From the NCBI GenBank assembly GCA_022785155.1, contig JALFRH010000113.1, forward strand, positions 1 to 7,760: a DNA stretch of 7,760 bases. The letters run 5' to 3'. Below, in pieces: positions 1 to 5,165 of the stretch. The stretch comes from Spirochaetales bacterium. GTDB lineage: Bacteria > Spirochaetota > Spirochaetia > Sphaerochaetales > Sphaerochaetaceae. How positions within the stretch are numbered: the stretch's first letter is position 1; each line of letters opens with the position of its first letter. Under the pieces are notes generated by a model, which saw only the letters and a program-made list of their open reading frames with translations, did no database searches and was not told the origin of the DNA. The position numbers and the translations under genes are program-made.

Positions 1-135
1 AGGTGTCCTTATGCTGTGGAGAAGTGCAGGAAAGAGTGTCCTGGCCTTGAGATGGTCAATGGCCACCAGGTCGCTTGTATCCGCTATAAAGAGCCTGACT
101 TTAAGATAAGGAGGTGCTCCAATGAGTCAGAATAA
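1..135 (+). CDS. Oligopeptide/dipeptide ABC transporter ATP-binding protein, OppD/DppD type (C-terminal end only)
   Basis: Reading frame 1 is open from the window edge to a TAA at 133-135, giving the last 44 residues of a protein whose start lies outside the window. They match the C-terminal cysteine-rich (oligo_HPY) region of OppD/DppD ATPases: RCPYA, then GHQVAC. Four cysteines are spaced C-x6-C-x3-C-x12-C, the same layout as in the next gene's product; in some OppD-type subunits such a cysteine-rich tail has been reported to hold an iron-sulfur cluster. The 3' end overlaps the next gene by 14 bases, as in tightly coupled opp/dpp operons. OppD and OppF normally pair as the two cytoplasmic ATPases driving peptide import. 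Assignment to OppD rather than OppF rests on its position directly upstream of an OppF-like gene and on the tail motif. Confidence 0.85.
   Translation, partial: RCPYAVEKCRKECPGLEMVNGHQVACIRYKEPDFKIRRCSNESE
108..116 (+). promoter_or_regulatory. Ribosome binding site of the OppF-type gene
   Basis: The strong Shine-Dalgarno sequence AAGGAGGTG lies 5 bases before the ATG at 122, inside the coding sequence of the preceding OppD-type gene. It fixes the start codon and shows that the two ATPase genes are translationally linked. Confidence 0.85.
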
Positions 136-1096
136 TGATGATATCATCCTTGAAGTCCAGAATCTGACAAAGTATTTTGACACTCCTAAGGGAAAGCTTC
201 ATGCTGTTGACGGAGTGAACTTCAAGATCAAGAAAGGTACTACCCTGGGTATTGTAGGTGAGTCCGGTTGTGGAAAGTCCACTACAGGAAGAACCATACT
301 TAAGCTTACCGAACCTACTGGCGGCAGGATCATCTTCGACGGAGAAGATATCACTGACTATAAGCCTGGCAAAATGAGAAAGCTGAGGACGGAGATGTCA
401 ATTATTTTCCAGGATCCATTTTCATCCTTGGACCCTAGACAGAGTGTCATGCAGCTTATAAGCGAACCTCTTATTGAGCACAAGATCTATAAGACGAAGG
501 ATGAGATCAAGAAGCAGACTCTGGCATTGATGGATACCGTAGGTTTGGCAAGAAGATTTGTCAATTCATATCCCCATGAATTGGATGGTGGAAGAAGACA
601 GAGAATCGGAATTGCAAGAGCCTTGGCTGTAAATCCAAAGCTCATTGTATGTGACGAGCCTGTATCTGCTTTGGATGTATCCATCCAGGCACAGATTCTA
701 AATCTTCTGAGACAGCTTCAGAAGGATATGGGGCTGACATATATCTTCATCACCCATGACCTAAGCGTCGTAAAGTATTTCTCAGATGAGATTGCCGTAA
801 TGTACTTGGGGCAAATGGTGGAGAAGGCCACCTCCGATGAGCTTTTCGATAATCCTATCCACCCATATACAAAGGCATTGCTTTCTGCAATTCCATTGCC
901 TGTGGTGGGAAAGGAAAAGAAGGAAAGAAAGCTCATTACAGGTGAAGTTACATCCCCTGTAAACCTTCCTGATATCTGTCGCTTCCTCTCCCGCTGTGAC
1001 GAGTGTAAGGAAAGCTGCAGGGCAAAGTGCAATCCAAAGCTGGTTGAAGTGTCTCCAGGACACTTTGTAGCCTGCCATTTGGCTGATAAGGAGTAA
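122..1096 (+). CDS. Oligopeptide/dipeptide ABC transporter ATP-binding protein, OppF/DppF type
   Basis: A 324-residue cytoplasmic ATPase that should energise import of peptides or related solutes with the OppD-type partner encoded just upstream. Visible motifs are Walker A GESGCGKST (46-54), Q-loop Gln97 in FQDPFSSLDP, Walker B LIVCDEP (174-180), D-loop SALD (182-185) and switch His212 (THDLS). The signature motif is odd: it reads LDGGRRQR (154-161) instead of the usual LSGGQRQR, so the Ser and Gln of the SGGQ core are Asp and Arg. The C-terminal oligo_HPY region carries Cys292, Cys299, Cys303 and Cys318 in a C-x6-C-x3-C-x14-C layout, plus Cys286 and Cys295, which could bind an iron-sulfur cluster as reported for some OppD-type subunits. 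Length fits OppF/DppF (about 320-330). The membrane and solute-binding subunits are presumably encoded left of the window. Confidence 0.93.
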   Translation: MSQNNDDIILEVQNLTKYFDTPKGKLHAVDGVNFKIKKGTTLGIVGESGCGKSTTGRTILKLTEPTGGRIIFDGEDITDYKPGKMRKLRTEMSIIFQDPFSSLDPRQSVMQLISEPLIEHKIYKTKDEIKKQTLALMDTVGLARRFVNSYPHELDGGRRQRIGIARALAVNPKLIVCDEPVSALDVSIQAQILNLLRQLQKDMGLTYIFITHDLSVVKYFSDEIAVMYLGQMVEKATSDELFDNPIHPYTKALLSAIPLPVVGKEKKERKLITGEVTSPVNLPDICRFLSRCDECKESCRAKCNPKLVEVSPGHFVACHLADKE

Positions 1097-1101
1097 AATG
1101 A

Positions 1102-1905
1102 ATGTTCAATAGTTATTCAATGACACAGATGGTTGCTTCCATCTGTAATGCAATGGGTGTGGAGCCTCCGAAGCAGGCGGATAAATCCATTCCATTGGTT
1201 GATGAGTTCGTAAAAAGCAGAATGGGTGAAGAGAAGGTTGACAGAGTCCTTATATACAATCCCGATTGTATCGGACACTGGCATCTTCAGAAATACACCG
1301 ACCTCTTCATCCCAGTATTGGTAAATACCGAGCTTACAGTTCCACTTTCAACAGTATCCCCGGCATGGACTCCGATCTGTTTTGGTAGTATGTATACAGG
1401 TGTTCCTCCATTGGTACATGGAATATTGAAGTATGAGAAGCCCATCATCAAGGTGGATTCTTTCTTCGATGCTCTTCCCAGAAGTGGAAAGAAAGTCGCC
1501 AACGTTGCAGTAGACCACTCAAGTATGGCCATGATCTTCCTTGAACGCCCTGTGGATTACTACATTATGCCTTATGACAATGAAGTGGTTGAAAAGACAC
1601 TGGATCTCATTAAAGAAGACAAGTATGACGCCATCGTCTCCTACAACCAGGAATATGATGATATGATCCACAGGACTACTCCGGAATCAGAGCAGTCATT
1701 GGATGCAATCCGCCATCATGTAAGCGCCTTCGTAAGACTGGTGGAAGCTGTAAGAGAGAACTGGAAGGATCATAATACTCTTGTAGTCTTTGCTCCTGAT
1801 CACGGTAACCATTATGATTGCTTCGGTCATGGTAACCATGGTGAGTATAGGGATGAAGACGTCAACATCAACCATTTCTACACTATTATAAAGAAACAGA
1901 AATAA
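1102..1905 (+). CDS. Alkaline phosphatase superfamily (phosphodiesterase/nucleotide pyrophosphatase-like) hydrolase
   Basis: A 267-residue protein with the metal-site layout of the alkaline phosphatase superfamily: Asp55 in YNPDCIG, a likely nucleophile Thr90 in AWTPICFGSMYTG (aligning with the T-FPN-x-TG block of nucleotide pyrophosphatase/phosphodiesterases), Asp186/Asp187 and His190 in YDDMIH, Asp233-His234 in APDHGN, and a final His in GHGNHGEY (243 or 246). All expected ligands seem present, so it should be a two-metal hydrolase of a phospho- or sulfo-ester. There is no convincing signal peptide or membrane segment, so it should act in the cytosol, perhaps on something imported by the adjacent ABC system. 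The start is chosen by AAGGAG at 1088-1093, 8 bases upstream; the ATG at 1098 stops after four codons. It lies 5 bases after the OppF-type gene. The substrate is unknown; a phosphomutase or sulfatase-like role cannot be excluded. Confidence 0.8.
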   Translation: MFNSYSMTQMVASICNAMGVEPPKQADKSIPLVDEFVKSRMGEEKVDRVLIYNPDCIGHWHLQKYTDLFIPVLVNTELTVPLSTVSPAWTPICFGSMYTGVPPLVHGILKYEKPIIKVDSFFDALPRSGKKVANVAVDHSSMAMIFLERPVDYYIMPYDNEVVEKTLDLIKEDKYDAIVSYNQEYDDMIHRTTPESEQSLDAIRHHVSAFVRLVEAVRENWKDHNTLVVFAPDHGNHYDCFGHGNHGEYRDEDVNINHFYTIIKKQK

Positions 1906-1910
1906 GACCA

Positions 1911-1926
1911 GGGGGCTTTTGCCCCC
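1911..1926 (+). other. GC-rich hairpin between the hydrolase and OPT genes
   Basis: GGGGGC-TTTT-GCCCCC forms a perfect 6-bp all-GC stem with a T4 loop, five bases after the hydrolase stop codon. It is followed by ATAAAAAAG rather than a T-run, so it is not a standard intrinsic terminator on either strand. It ends 9 bases before the OPT start codon and occupies the place of a ribosome binding site. It may stabilise a 3' end, reduce expression of the downstream gene, or be a terminator that lost its T-tract. Confidence 0.6.
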
Positions 1927-1935
1927 ATAAAAAAG

Positions 1936-3519
1936 ATGCCGGAAACAAAAATAAAGCTTAGAAGTATAGTCGTGGGCCTTTTGGGAATGGCCCTGATCAC
2001 ATCCTCGTCCATGTTCATGGCCCTTAAGATAGGAACCATGCCATGGCCTATTTTGTTCGGAACCATATTGTCCATGATCATTATTGGAAAGATGAAGGAC
2101 AGCTCCAAACTGGAGATAGCTGTTACAGAGACCATAATGGCCTCGGGAGCTATGGTTTCAGCAGGAGCGGTCTTCACCATCCCTGGTGTTTGGATGATAG
2201 ATAGTGAGAGGAATATAAAGGCCTTTCCAATTCTTGTGACCATGCTGGTGGCTGTTGCCTTGGGCTTGTTATTCTCAGCTTTGTATAGAAAGAAACTTAT
2301 TGAGGAAGAGGATTTGGCCTTTCCTCATGGAAATGCTTCCTATGAAACCATAAACACAGGGCTAGGAAAGGGAAAGGACAGTAAGATTCTCTTCTCTTCC
2401 ATGGGTTTCAGTGCCATTTTCGCCTTCAATAGAGACGCAGTAGGTGTCATTCCTTCCAGAATAACCCTCTTTGGAGGAAACAACCTCATATCTCCTGTAT
2501 CTCTTTGGCTCAGTCCTATGGCCCTGTCCTTGGGGGCCATGATCAATCAGGTCTCCGCATTTATGTGGCTGTTGGGAGCCATAGTGGCTTTTTTTGTGTT
2601 TACGCCTCTTTCCATATCCTTGGGCTTTTTCTCTTCCATGGGTGTGTGTGATGAGTTCAGGAAGAATATTGGAATAGGAATAGTAATAGGAACAGGTATA
2701 GGTGTCCTTGTAAAGGCTGTATTGGGAATAATCAAAGATGGAAAGAATGGAAAGGCGGAAAGGAATAATACAAAAGTCAAGAATTCCTTCTATATTCCAC
2801 TTCTTGTATCCATTCTTTCTGTCTTTGTAGTATCGCTATTTACACCAATTGGAATCATGGAGGCGGTTCTTGCCGTCTTAGGTATAGGTTTGTCTGTGCT
2901 CTTAAGCGGTATGCTAACAGGTCAGTGTGGAATGAACCCCTTGGAGGTCTTCGGAATATTGGTGATGATGCTTTCCCTGGTCTTGTTCAAGAGTGGAGAA
3001 GAGTCATTGTTCCTGATAGCCGCCATGGTATCTACGGCCTGTGGTCTTACAGGTGTGTTGATGAATGATTTCAAGTGTGGAAAGAGGCTTGGCCTTGACT
3101 GGAAGGTCCAGATAAAGGCTGAAGCCATAGGGGCTTTTTCTGCAGCCATTCTATCCACAGCCATGATATTTCTTATCAAAAAGAGTATAGGAACCTTCGG
3201 TACAGATACATATCCAGCTCCTCAGGCAGCTGCTGTGGCATCCATCATCAACGGTTCAGGAGATAAGTCATCCCTTATATGGGGAATAATCATCGGATTT
3301 ATCCTCTATTTGTTGAATGTTCCGTCCGCAACCTTCGGCCTGGGTTTCTATCTTCCTCTCCATATCTCCCTATCCATGGGAATCGGCGCCATAATCTCCT
3401 TTGTGTTGAAAAAGAAGAATATGCTTACTGTCAAAGATATTAATCTTCTTTCCAGCGGCTTTATGGCGGGAGAGGGGGTGATCGGTGTGTTTGTTGCAAT
3501 AAAGAGCATATTCATCTAA
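1936..3519 (+). CDS. OPT/YSL-family oligopeptide transporter
   Basis: A 527-residue polytopic inner-membrane protein of the OPT superfamily, which imports peptides or metal-chelate compounds, probably driven by ion gradients. Support comes from the N-terminal block (first helix with SSSMFMALKIGTMPWPILFG, then ETIMASGAMVSAGAVFTIPGVW), the FPHGNASYE segment near residue 134, the TYPAPQAAAVASIINGS segment around 430, and the C-terminal SGFMAGEGVIGVFVAI block, all typical of the bacterial branch. I see on the order of 13-15 hydrophobic segments by eye, separated by short loops. The protein is at the short end for the family but looks complete at both ends. No Shine-Dalgarno precedes the ATG; a GC hairpin ends 9 bases before it, and the frame is open back to the stop of the preceding gene. 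Translation may therefore depend on coupling or reinitiation. Substrate unknown; peptides are favoured because of the neighbouring Opp genes. Confidence 0.9.
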   Translation: MPETKIKLRSIVVGLLGMALITSSSMFMALKIGTMPWPILFGTILSMIIIGKMKDSSKLEIAVTETIMASGAMVSAGAVFTIPGVWMIDSERNIKAFPILVTMLVAVALGLLFSALYRKKLIEEEDLAFPHGNASYETINTGLGKGKDSKILFSSMGFSAIFAFNRDAVGVIPSRITLFGGNNLISPVSLWLSPMALSLGAMINQVSAFMWLLGAIVAFFVFTPLSISLGFFSSMGVCDEFRKNIGIGIVIGTGIGVLVKAVLGIIKDGKNGKAERNNTKVKNSFYIPLLVSILSVFVVSLFTPIGIMEAVLAVLGIGLSVLLSGMLTGQCGMNPLEVFGILVMMLSLVLFKSGEESLFLIAAMVSTACGLTGVLMNDFKCGKRLGLDWKVQIKAEAIGAFSAAILSTAMIFLIKKSIGTFGTDTYPAPQAAAVASIINGSGDKSSLIWGIIIGFILYLLNVPSATFGLGFYLPLHISLSMGIGAIISFVLKKKNMLTVKDINLLSSGFMAGEGVIGVFVAIKSIFI

Positions 3520-3528
3520 GGTTTTGGT

Positions 3529-4212
3529 ATGGAAAGAAAACGGGAATTTCTGTTGATCAAACAACATACAGACCAAGAGATTACATATTTTCTCCAGCGT
3601 CAAGCCGACAATGGCTGGTGGCTCAGCGCCAGTAAAGGCAACTGGTTTGTCTTCGATAAAAAGAGGGTGCCGAACTCCAGGGTCATGTGCCTAAGTGTAA
3701 AGGCACCGGATCTTGGAGAAGGGGCCGAGGAGACCATAAGAAAGGAATATGATGAATACAGGAAGAAGGGATGGGATGTATTTGTAAAGGGGGAATTGGA
3801 GAACCTTAGGGATTCCCAACGCCATGTTTTTCTCTATTCTACAGACAAAAACGCCAAGATTATTCCAAGCGATGAAAAGAAGATGAAGCTGGTTTGGCTT
3901 TCAGGTTTCATCAGGGCCATGGCCAACTGGGCTATATCCATGATCTATCTCTCTTTTATTCTTTTTCTTCTTACAATATATGGTAAAGGGTTGCTCTTTT
4001 GGTATGGAGTTGTAATTGCTCTATGCACGGCCCTGTTGTTCTTTACATCGGCAGCTTCTTTTTTTGTCTCCCTGGCCATGAAGAAAAATCCAAAGAAATA
4101 TATGGAAAACGGTGGATATAGGCTTCTGGACTATGGAACAAGGTTGGCTACACTTGTTCTGATATTAATGGCCATTCTCTTGATTCTGGATTCTGCCTTC
4201 AGAGGATTCTGA
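3529..4212 (+). CDS. DUF2812-like domain protein with three C-terminal membrane helices
   Basis: A 227-residue protein beginning 9 bases after the OPT stop codon. The first 115 or so residues resemble DUF2812: an E-x-x-L-x-x-x-A-x-x-GWWL stretch (17-32), an aromatic WFVFDKK strand (39-45), then EYRKKGWDVFVKGELENL (76-93), a YSTD strand and a charged linker (113-120). Three hydrophobic stretches follow, at about 131-151, 156-184 and 204-221, so the head is probably cytoplasmic and the tail membrane-embedded. In Bacillota, DUF2812 proteins are common and often sit near PadR-type regulators, but none is seen here and the biochemical role is unknown. A weak AAGG at 3518-3521, 7 bases before the ATG, is the only ribosome binding site. 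It is the last gene of the + strand run; co-transcription with the OPT gene is likely, but a functional link is only inference. Confidence 0.65.
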   Translation: MERKREFLLIKQHTDQEITYFLQRQADNGWWLSASKGNWFVFDKKRVPNSRVMCLSVKAPDLGEGAEETIRKEYDEYRKKGWDVFVKGELENLRDSQRHVFLYSTDKNAKIIPSDEKKMKLVWLSGFIRAMANWAISMIYLSFILFLLTIYGKGLLFWYGVVIALCTALLFFTSAASFFVSLAMKKNPKKYMENGGYRLLDYGTRLATLVLILMAILLILDSAFRGF

Positions 4213-4220
4213 AGGTGTAA

Positions 4221-4251
4221 ATTATCTTGTAAGGCAAAGATAATCCCTTTT
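4221..4251 (+). terminator. Possible weak terminator of the + strand operon
   Basis: A perfect 8-bp stem ATTATCTT/AAGATAAT (4221-4228, 4237-4244) with an 8-base loop lies 8 bases after the last + strand stop codon, followed by CCCTTTT. The stem is AT-rich and the T-run is only four long, so termination would be weak. A competing hairpin, GGCAAA/TTTGCC (4233-4238 with 4249-4254), overlaps it. Confidence 0.35.
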
Positions 4252-4276
4252 GCCATAAAAAGATACTTATCAAGGT

Positions 4277-4304
4277 AAATAAAAAAGGTCCCATTTCTGA
4301 GACC
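4277..4304 (-). terminator. Intrinsic terminator downstream of tRNA-Ser(GGA)
   Basis: Read on the - strand, GGTCTC-AGAAAT-GGGACC forms a 6-bp stem (one G-U pair) followed directly by TTTTTTATTT. It lies 5 bases past the 3' end of the tRNA-Ser gene, where the leftward transcript should stop before meeting the convergent operon. Confidence 0.8.
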
Positions 4305-4309
4305 TATAA

Positions 4310-4395
4310 CGGAAAGGGGGGGATTCGAACCCCCGAAGGCTCATCACCTTACACGACTTCCAATCGTGCACCTTCGACCACTCGGACACCTTTCC
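4310..4395 (-). tRNA. tRNA-Ser, anticodon GGA
   Basis: The - strand folds as a complete class II tRNA. The acceptor stem is GGAAAGG/CCTTTCC with discriminator G at 4310, as usual for serine tRNAs. The anticodon arm is CACGA-TTGGAAG-TCGTG, giving anticodon GGA, which reads UCC and UCU. The variable arm is long, with an AAGG/CCTT stem, and the T arm is GGGGG-TTCGAAT-CCCCC. The CCA end is not encoded: GTTATA follows the acceptor stem. Confidence 0.97.
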
Positions 4396-4409
4396 TCATG
4401 AACTTTGAA

Positions 4410-4439
4410 ATTGTATAACAAAAAACAAAGATGTGTAAA
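4410..4439 (-). promoter_or_regulatory. Sigma-70-type promoter of tRNA-Ser(GGA)
   Basis: On the - strand, TTTACA (rc of 4434-4439) and TACAAT (rc of 4410-4415) are separated by 18 bases; each matches the vegetative consensus at five of six positions. Transcription would begin near 4402, about 7 bases before the tRNA 5' end. The promoter lies just downstream of the regulator gene, so the tRNA can be transcribed independently of it. Confidence 0.65.
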
Positions 4440-4448
4440 TAGGTATAC

Positions 4449-4817
4449 TTACAGCTTTTCTTTTGCATGATCCTTCAAAGCTCTAAAGGATTCCTCACTT
4501 ATGACATGTTCCATTCTGCATGCGTCTATTGTGGCTGTTTCCTTATCGACACCGAGACGAATGAGCATATCCCTCAAGGTGACATGCTTCTCGTATGTCT
4601 TCTCTGCAATTTCCTCCCCAGGAGGAAGAAGGGATATGTGTCCCTTTTCATTCACTTCGATGAATCCTTCGCTTCTTAGGTTTTTCATAGCAACAGATAC
4701 GCTGGGCTTAGTTATTCCAAGATATTTTGCAACATCAATGCTTCTGACTTCTCCCTTTTCCTTTCCAATGATAAGTATCGCTTCGAGATAGTCTTCTGCC
4801 GATTCCCTGATAACCAT
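4449..4817 (-). CDS. DtxR/MntR-family metal-dependent transcriptional repressor (short form)
   Basis: A 122-residue DNA-binding regulator. The N-terminal winged helix-turn-helix covers about residues 5-65 (SAEDYLEAI, then DVAKYLGITKPSVSVAMKNLRSEGFIEV), followed by a short dimerisation and metal-binding part. Candidate metal ligands are all visible: Asp9 and Glu12 in EDYLE, His78, and Cys100, Glu103 and His104 in DACRMEHVIS. Cys100 occupies the place of a Glu in B. subtilis MntR and matches the Cys of iron-responsive DtxR, so iron is at least as plausible as manganese. There is no C-terminal SH3/FeoA-like domain. Family members bind palindromic operators when loaded with metal and repress iron or manganese uptake genes. 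No metal transporter gene is adjacent, so its targets are elsewhere or it regulates itself. GGAGG (rc of 4827-4831), 9 bases upstream, sets the start. It lies between two tRNA-Ser genes on the same strand. Confidence 0.9.
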   Translation of the reverse strand: MVIRESAEDYLEAILIIGKEKGEVRSIDVAKYLGITKPSVSVAMKNLRSEGFIEVNEKGHISLLPPGEEIAEKTYEKHVTLRDMLIRLGVDKETATIDACRMEHVISEESFRALKDHAKEKL

Positions 4818-4850
4818 GGATATTATCCTCCAACGAAGTAAAGAATACTT

Positions 4851-4874
4851 CCATTTGTCCTAAAGGGCAAATGG
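4851..4874. promoter_or_regulatory. Long palindrome/hairpin in the leader of the DtxR-type gene
   Basis: CCATTTGTCC and GGGCAAATGG form a 10-bp inverted repeat (one T-G wobble) around a TAAA centre, 34 bases upstream of the regulator's start codon. The core TTTGTCC...GGGCAAA resembles the half-site layout of MntR-type operators (TTTGCC...GGCAAA), though two bases longer overall. It is a candidate autoregulatory operator; it could instead act as an mRNA hairpin in the leader. No T-run follows on the - strand, so it is not a terminator. Confidence 0.5.
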
Positions 4875-4886
4875 ATTAGTAAAATA

Positions 4887-4949
4887 TACATAGGTATGTA
4901 CTATTTTGTATACTTGATAATGCAAGTATTATCGTCAATTGGGCAATTG
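4887..4949. promoter_or_regulatory. Cluster of three palindromes upstream of the DtxR-type gene
   Basis: Three inverted repeats follow closely: TACATA-GG-TATGTA (4887-4900), ATACTTG-6 nt-CAAGTAT (4910-4929), overlapped by GATAAT-6 nt-ATTATC (4916-4933), and CAATTG-GG-CAATTG (4936-4949). The first and last share a 14-bp form with a GG centre. They lie where the regulator's promoter should be, though I could not settle on one -35/-10 pair. Binding sites for the regulator or another dimeric factor are plausible; some may arise by chance in AT-rich DNA. Confidence 0.4.
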
Positions 4950-5032
4950 TTTATAACTGGAGCGTTGTGTCTAAAAATATTCTTTGGGAATTTATTCCAT
5001 TTGGAATACTGGAACCATAAGAAAAAAGAAAA

Positions 5033-5117
5033 CGGAAAGAGGGGGATTTGAACCCCCGAAGAGTTGCCCCTTGCTTGATTTCGAATCAAGTGCCTTCGAC
5101 CTCTCGGCCATCTTTCC
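5033..5117 (-). tRNA. tRNA-Ser, anticodon CGA
   Basis: The - strand folds as a class II tRNA. The acceptor stem is GGAAAGA/TCTTTCC with discriminator G at 5033. The anticodon arm is CTTGA-TTCGAAA-TCAAG, giving anticodon CGA, which reads UCG. The variable arm AAGGG-GCAA-CTCTT is long, and the T arm is GGGGG-TTCAAAT-CCCCC. CCA is not encoded. A T-rich stretch (GTTTTCTTTTTTC on the - strand) follows at once, but no clear terminator hairpin precedes it, so some readthrough towards the regulator gene is possible. Confidence 0.97.
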
Positions 5118-5131
5118 GTATCTTTGTGTAT

Positions 5132-5137
5132 GTTATA
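5132..5137 (-). promoter_or_regulatory. Probable -10 element of tRNA-Ser(CGA)
   Basis: TATAAC on the - strand (five of six consensus matches) lies 14 bases upstream of the tRNA 5' end, the expected distance for a -10 box. The -35 is unclear: TTGAGA sits only 15 bases further upstream. Confidence 0.45.
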
Positions 5138-5145
5138 GTTTTGGT

Positions 5146-5162
5146 CCTCTTTTCTCAAGAGG
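5146..5162 (-). other. Hairpin after the exporter permease gene
   Basis: CCTCTT-TTCTC-AAGAGG is a perfect 6-bp stem beginning 3 bases past the permease stop codon. No T-run follows on the - strand (ACCAAAAC comes next), so it is at best an inefficient terminator or a 3'-end stabiliser. It overlaps the likely -35 region of tRNA-Ser(CGA). Confidence 0.35.
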
Positions 5163-5165
5163 CGG

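Noticed and set aside
1911..1935. The GC hairpin as a Rho-independent terminator
   Set aside because: It is followed by ATAAAAAAG, not a T-run, on the + strand, and by TGGTC on the - strand; kept only as a hairpin of unknown role.
1878..2243. A 121-codon - strand open frame over the OPT gene start
   Set aside because: It lies antisense to the conserved N-terminal OPT blocks, has no ribosome binding site I can see and no recognisable domain.
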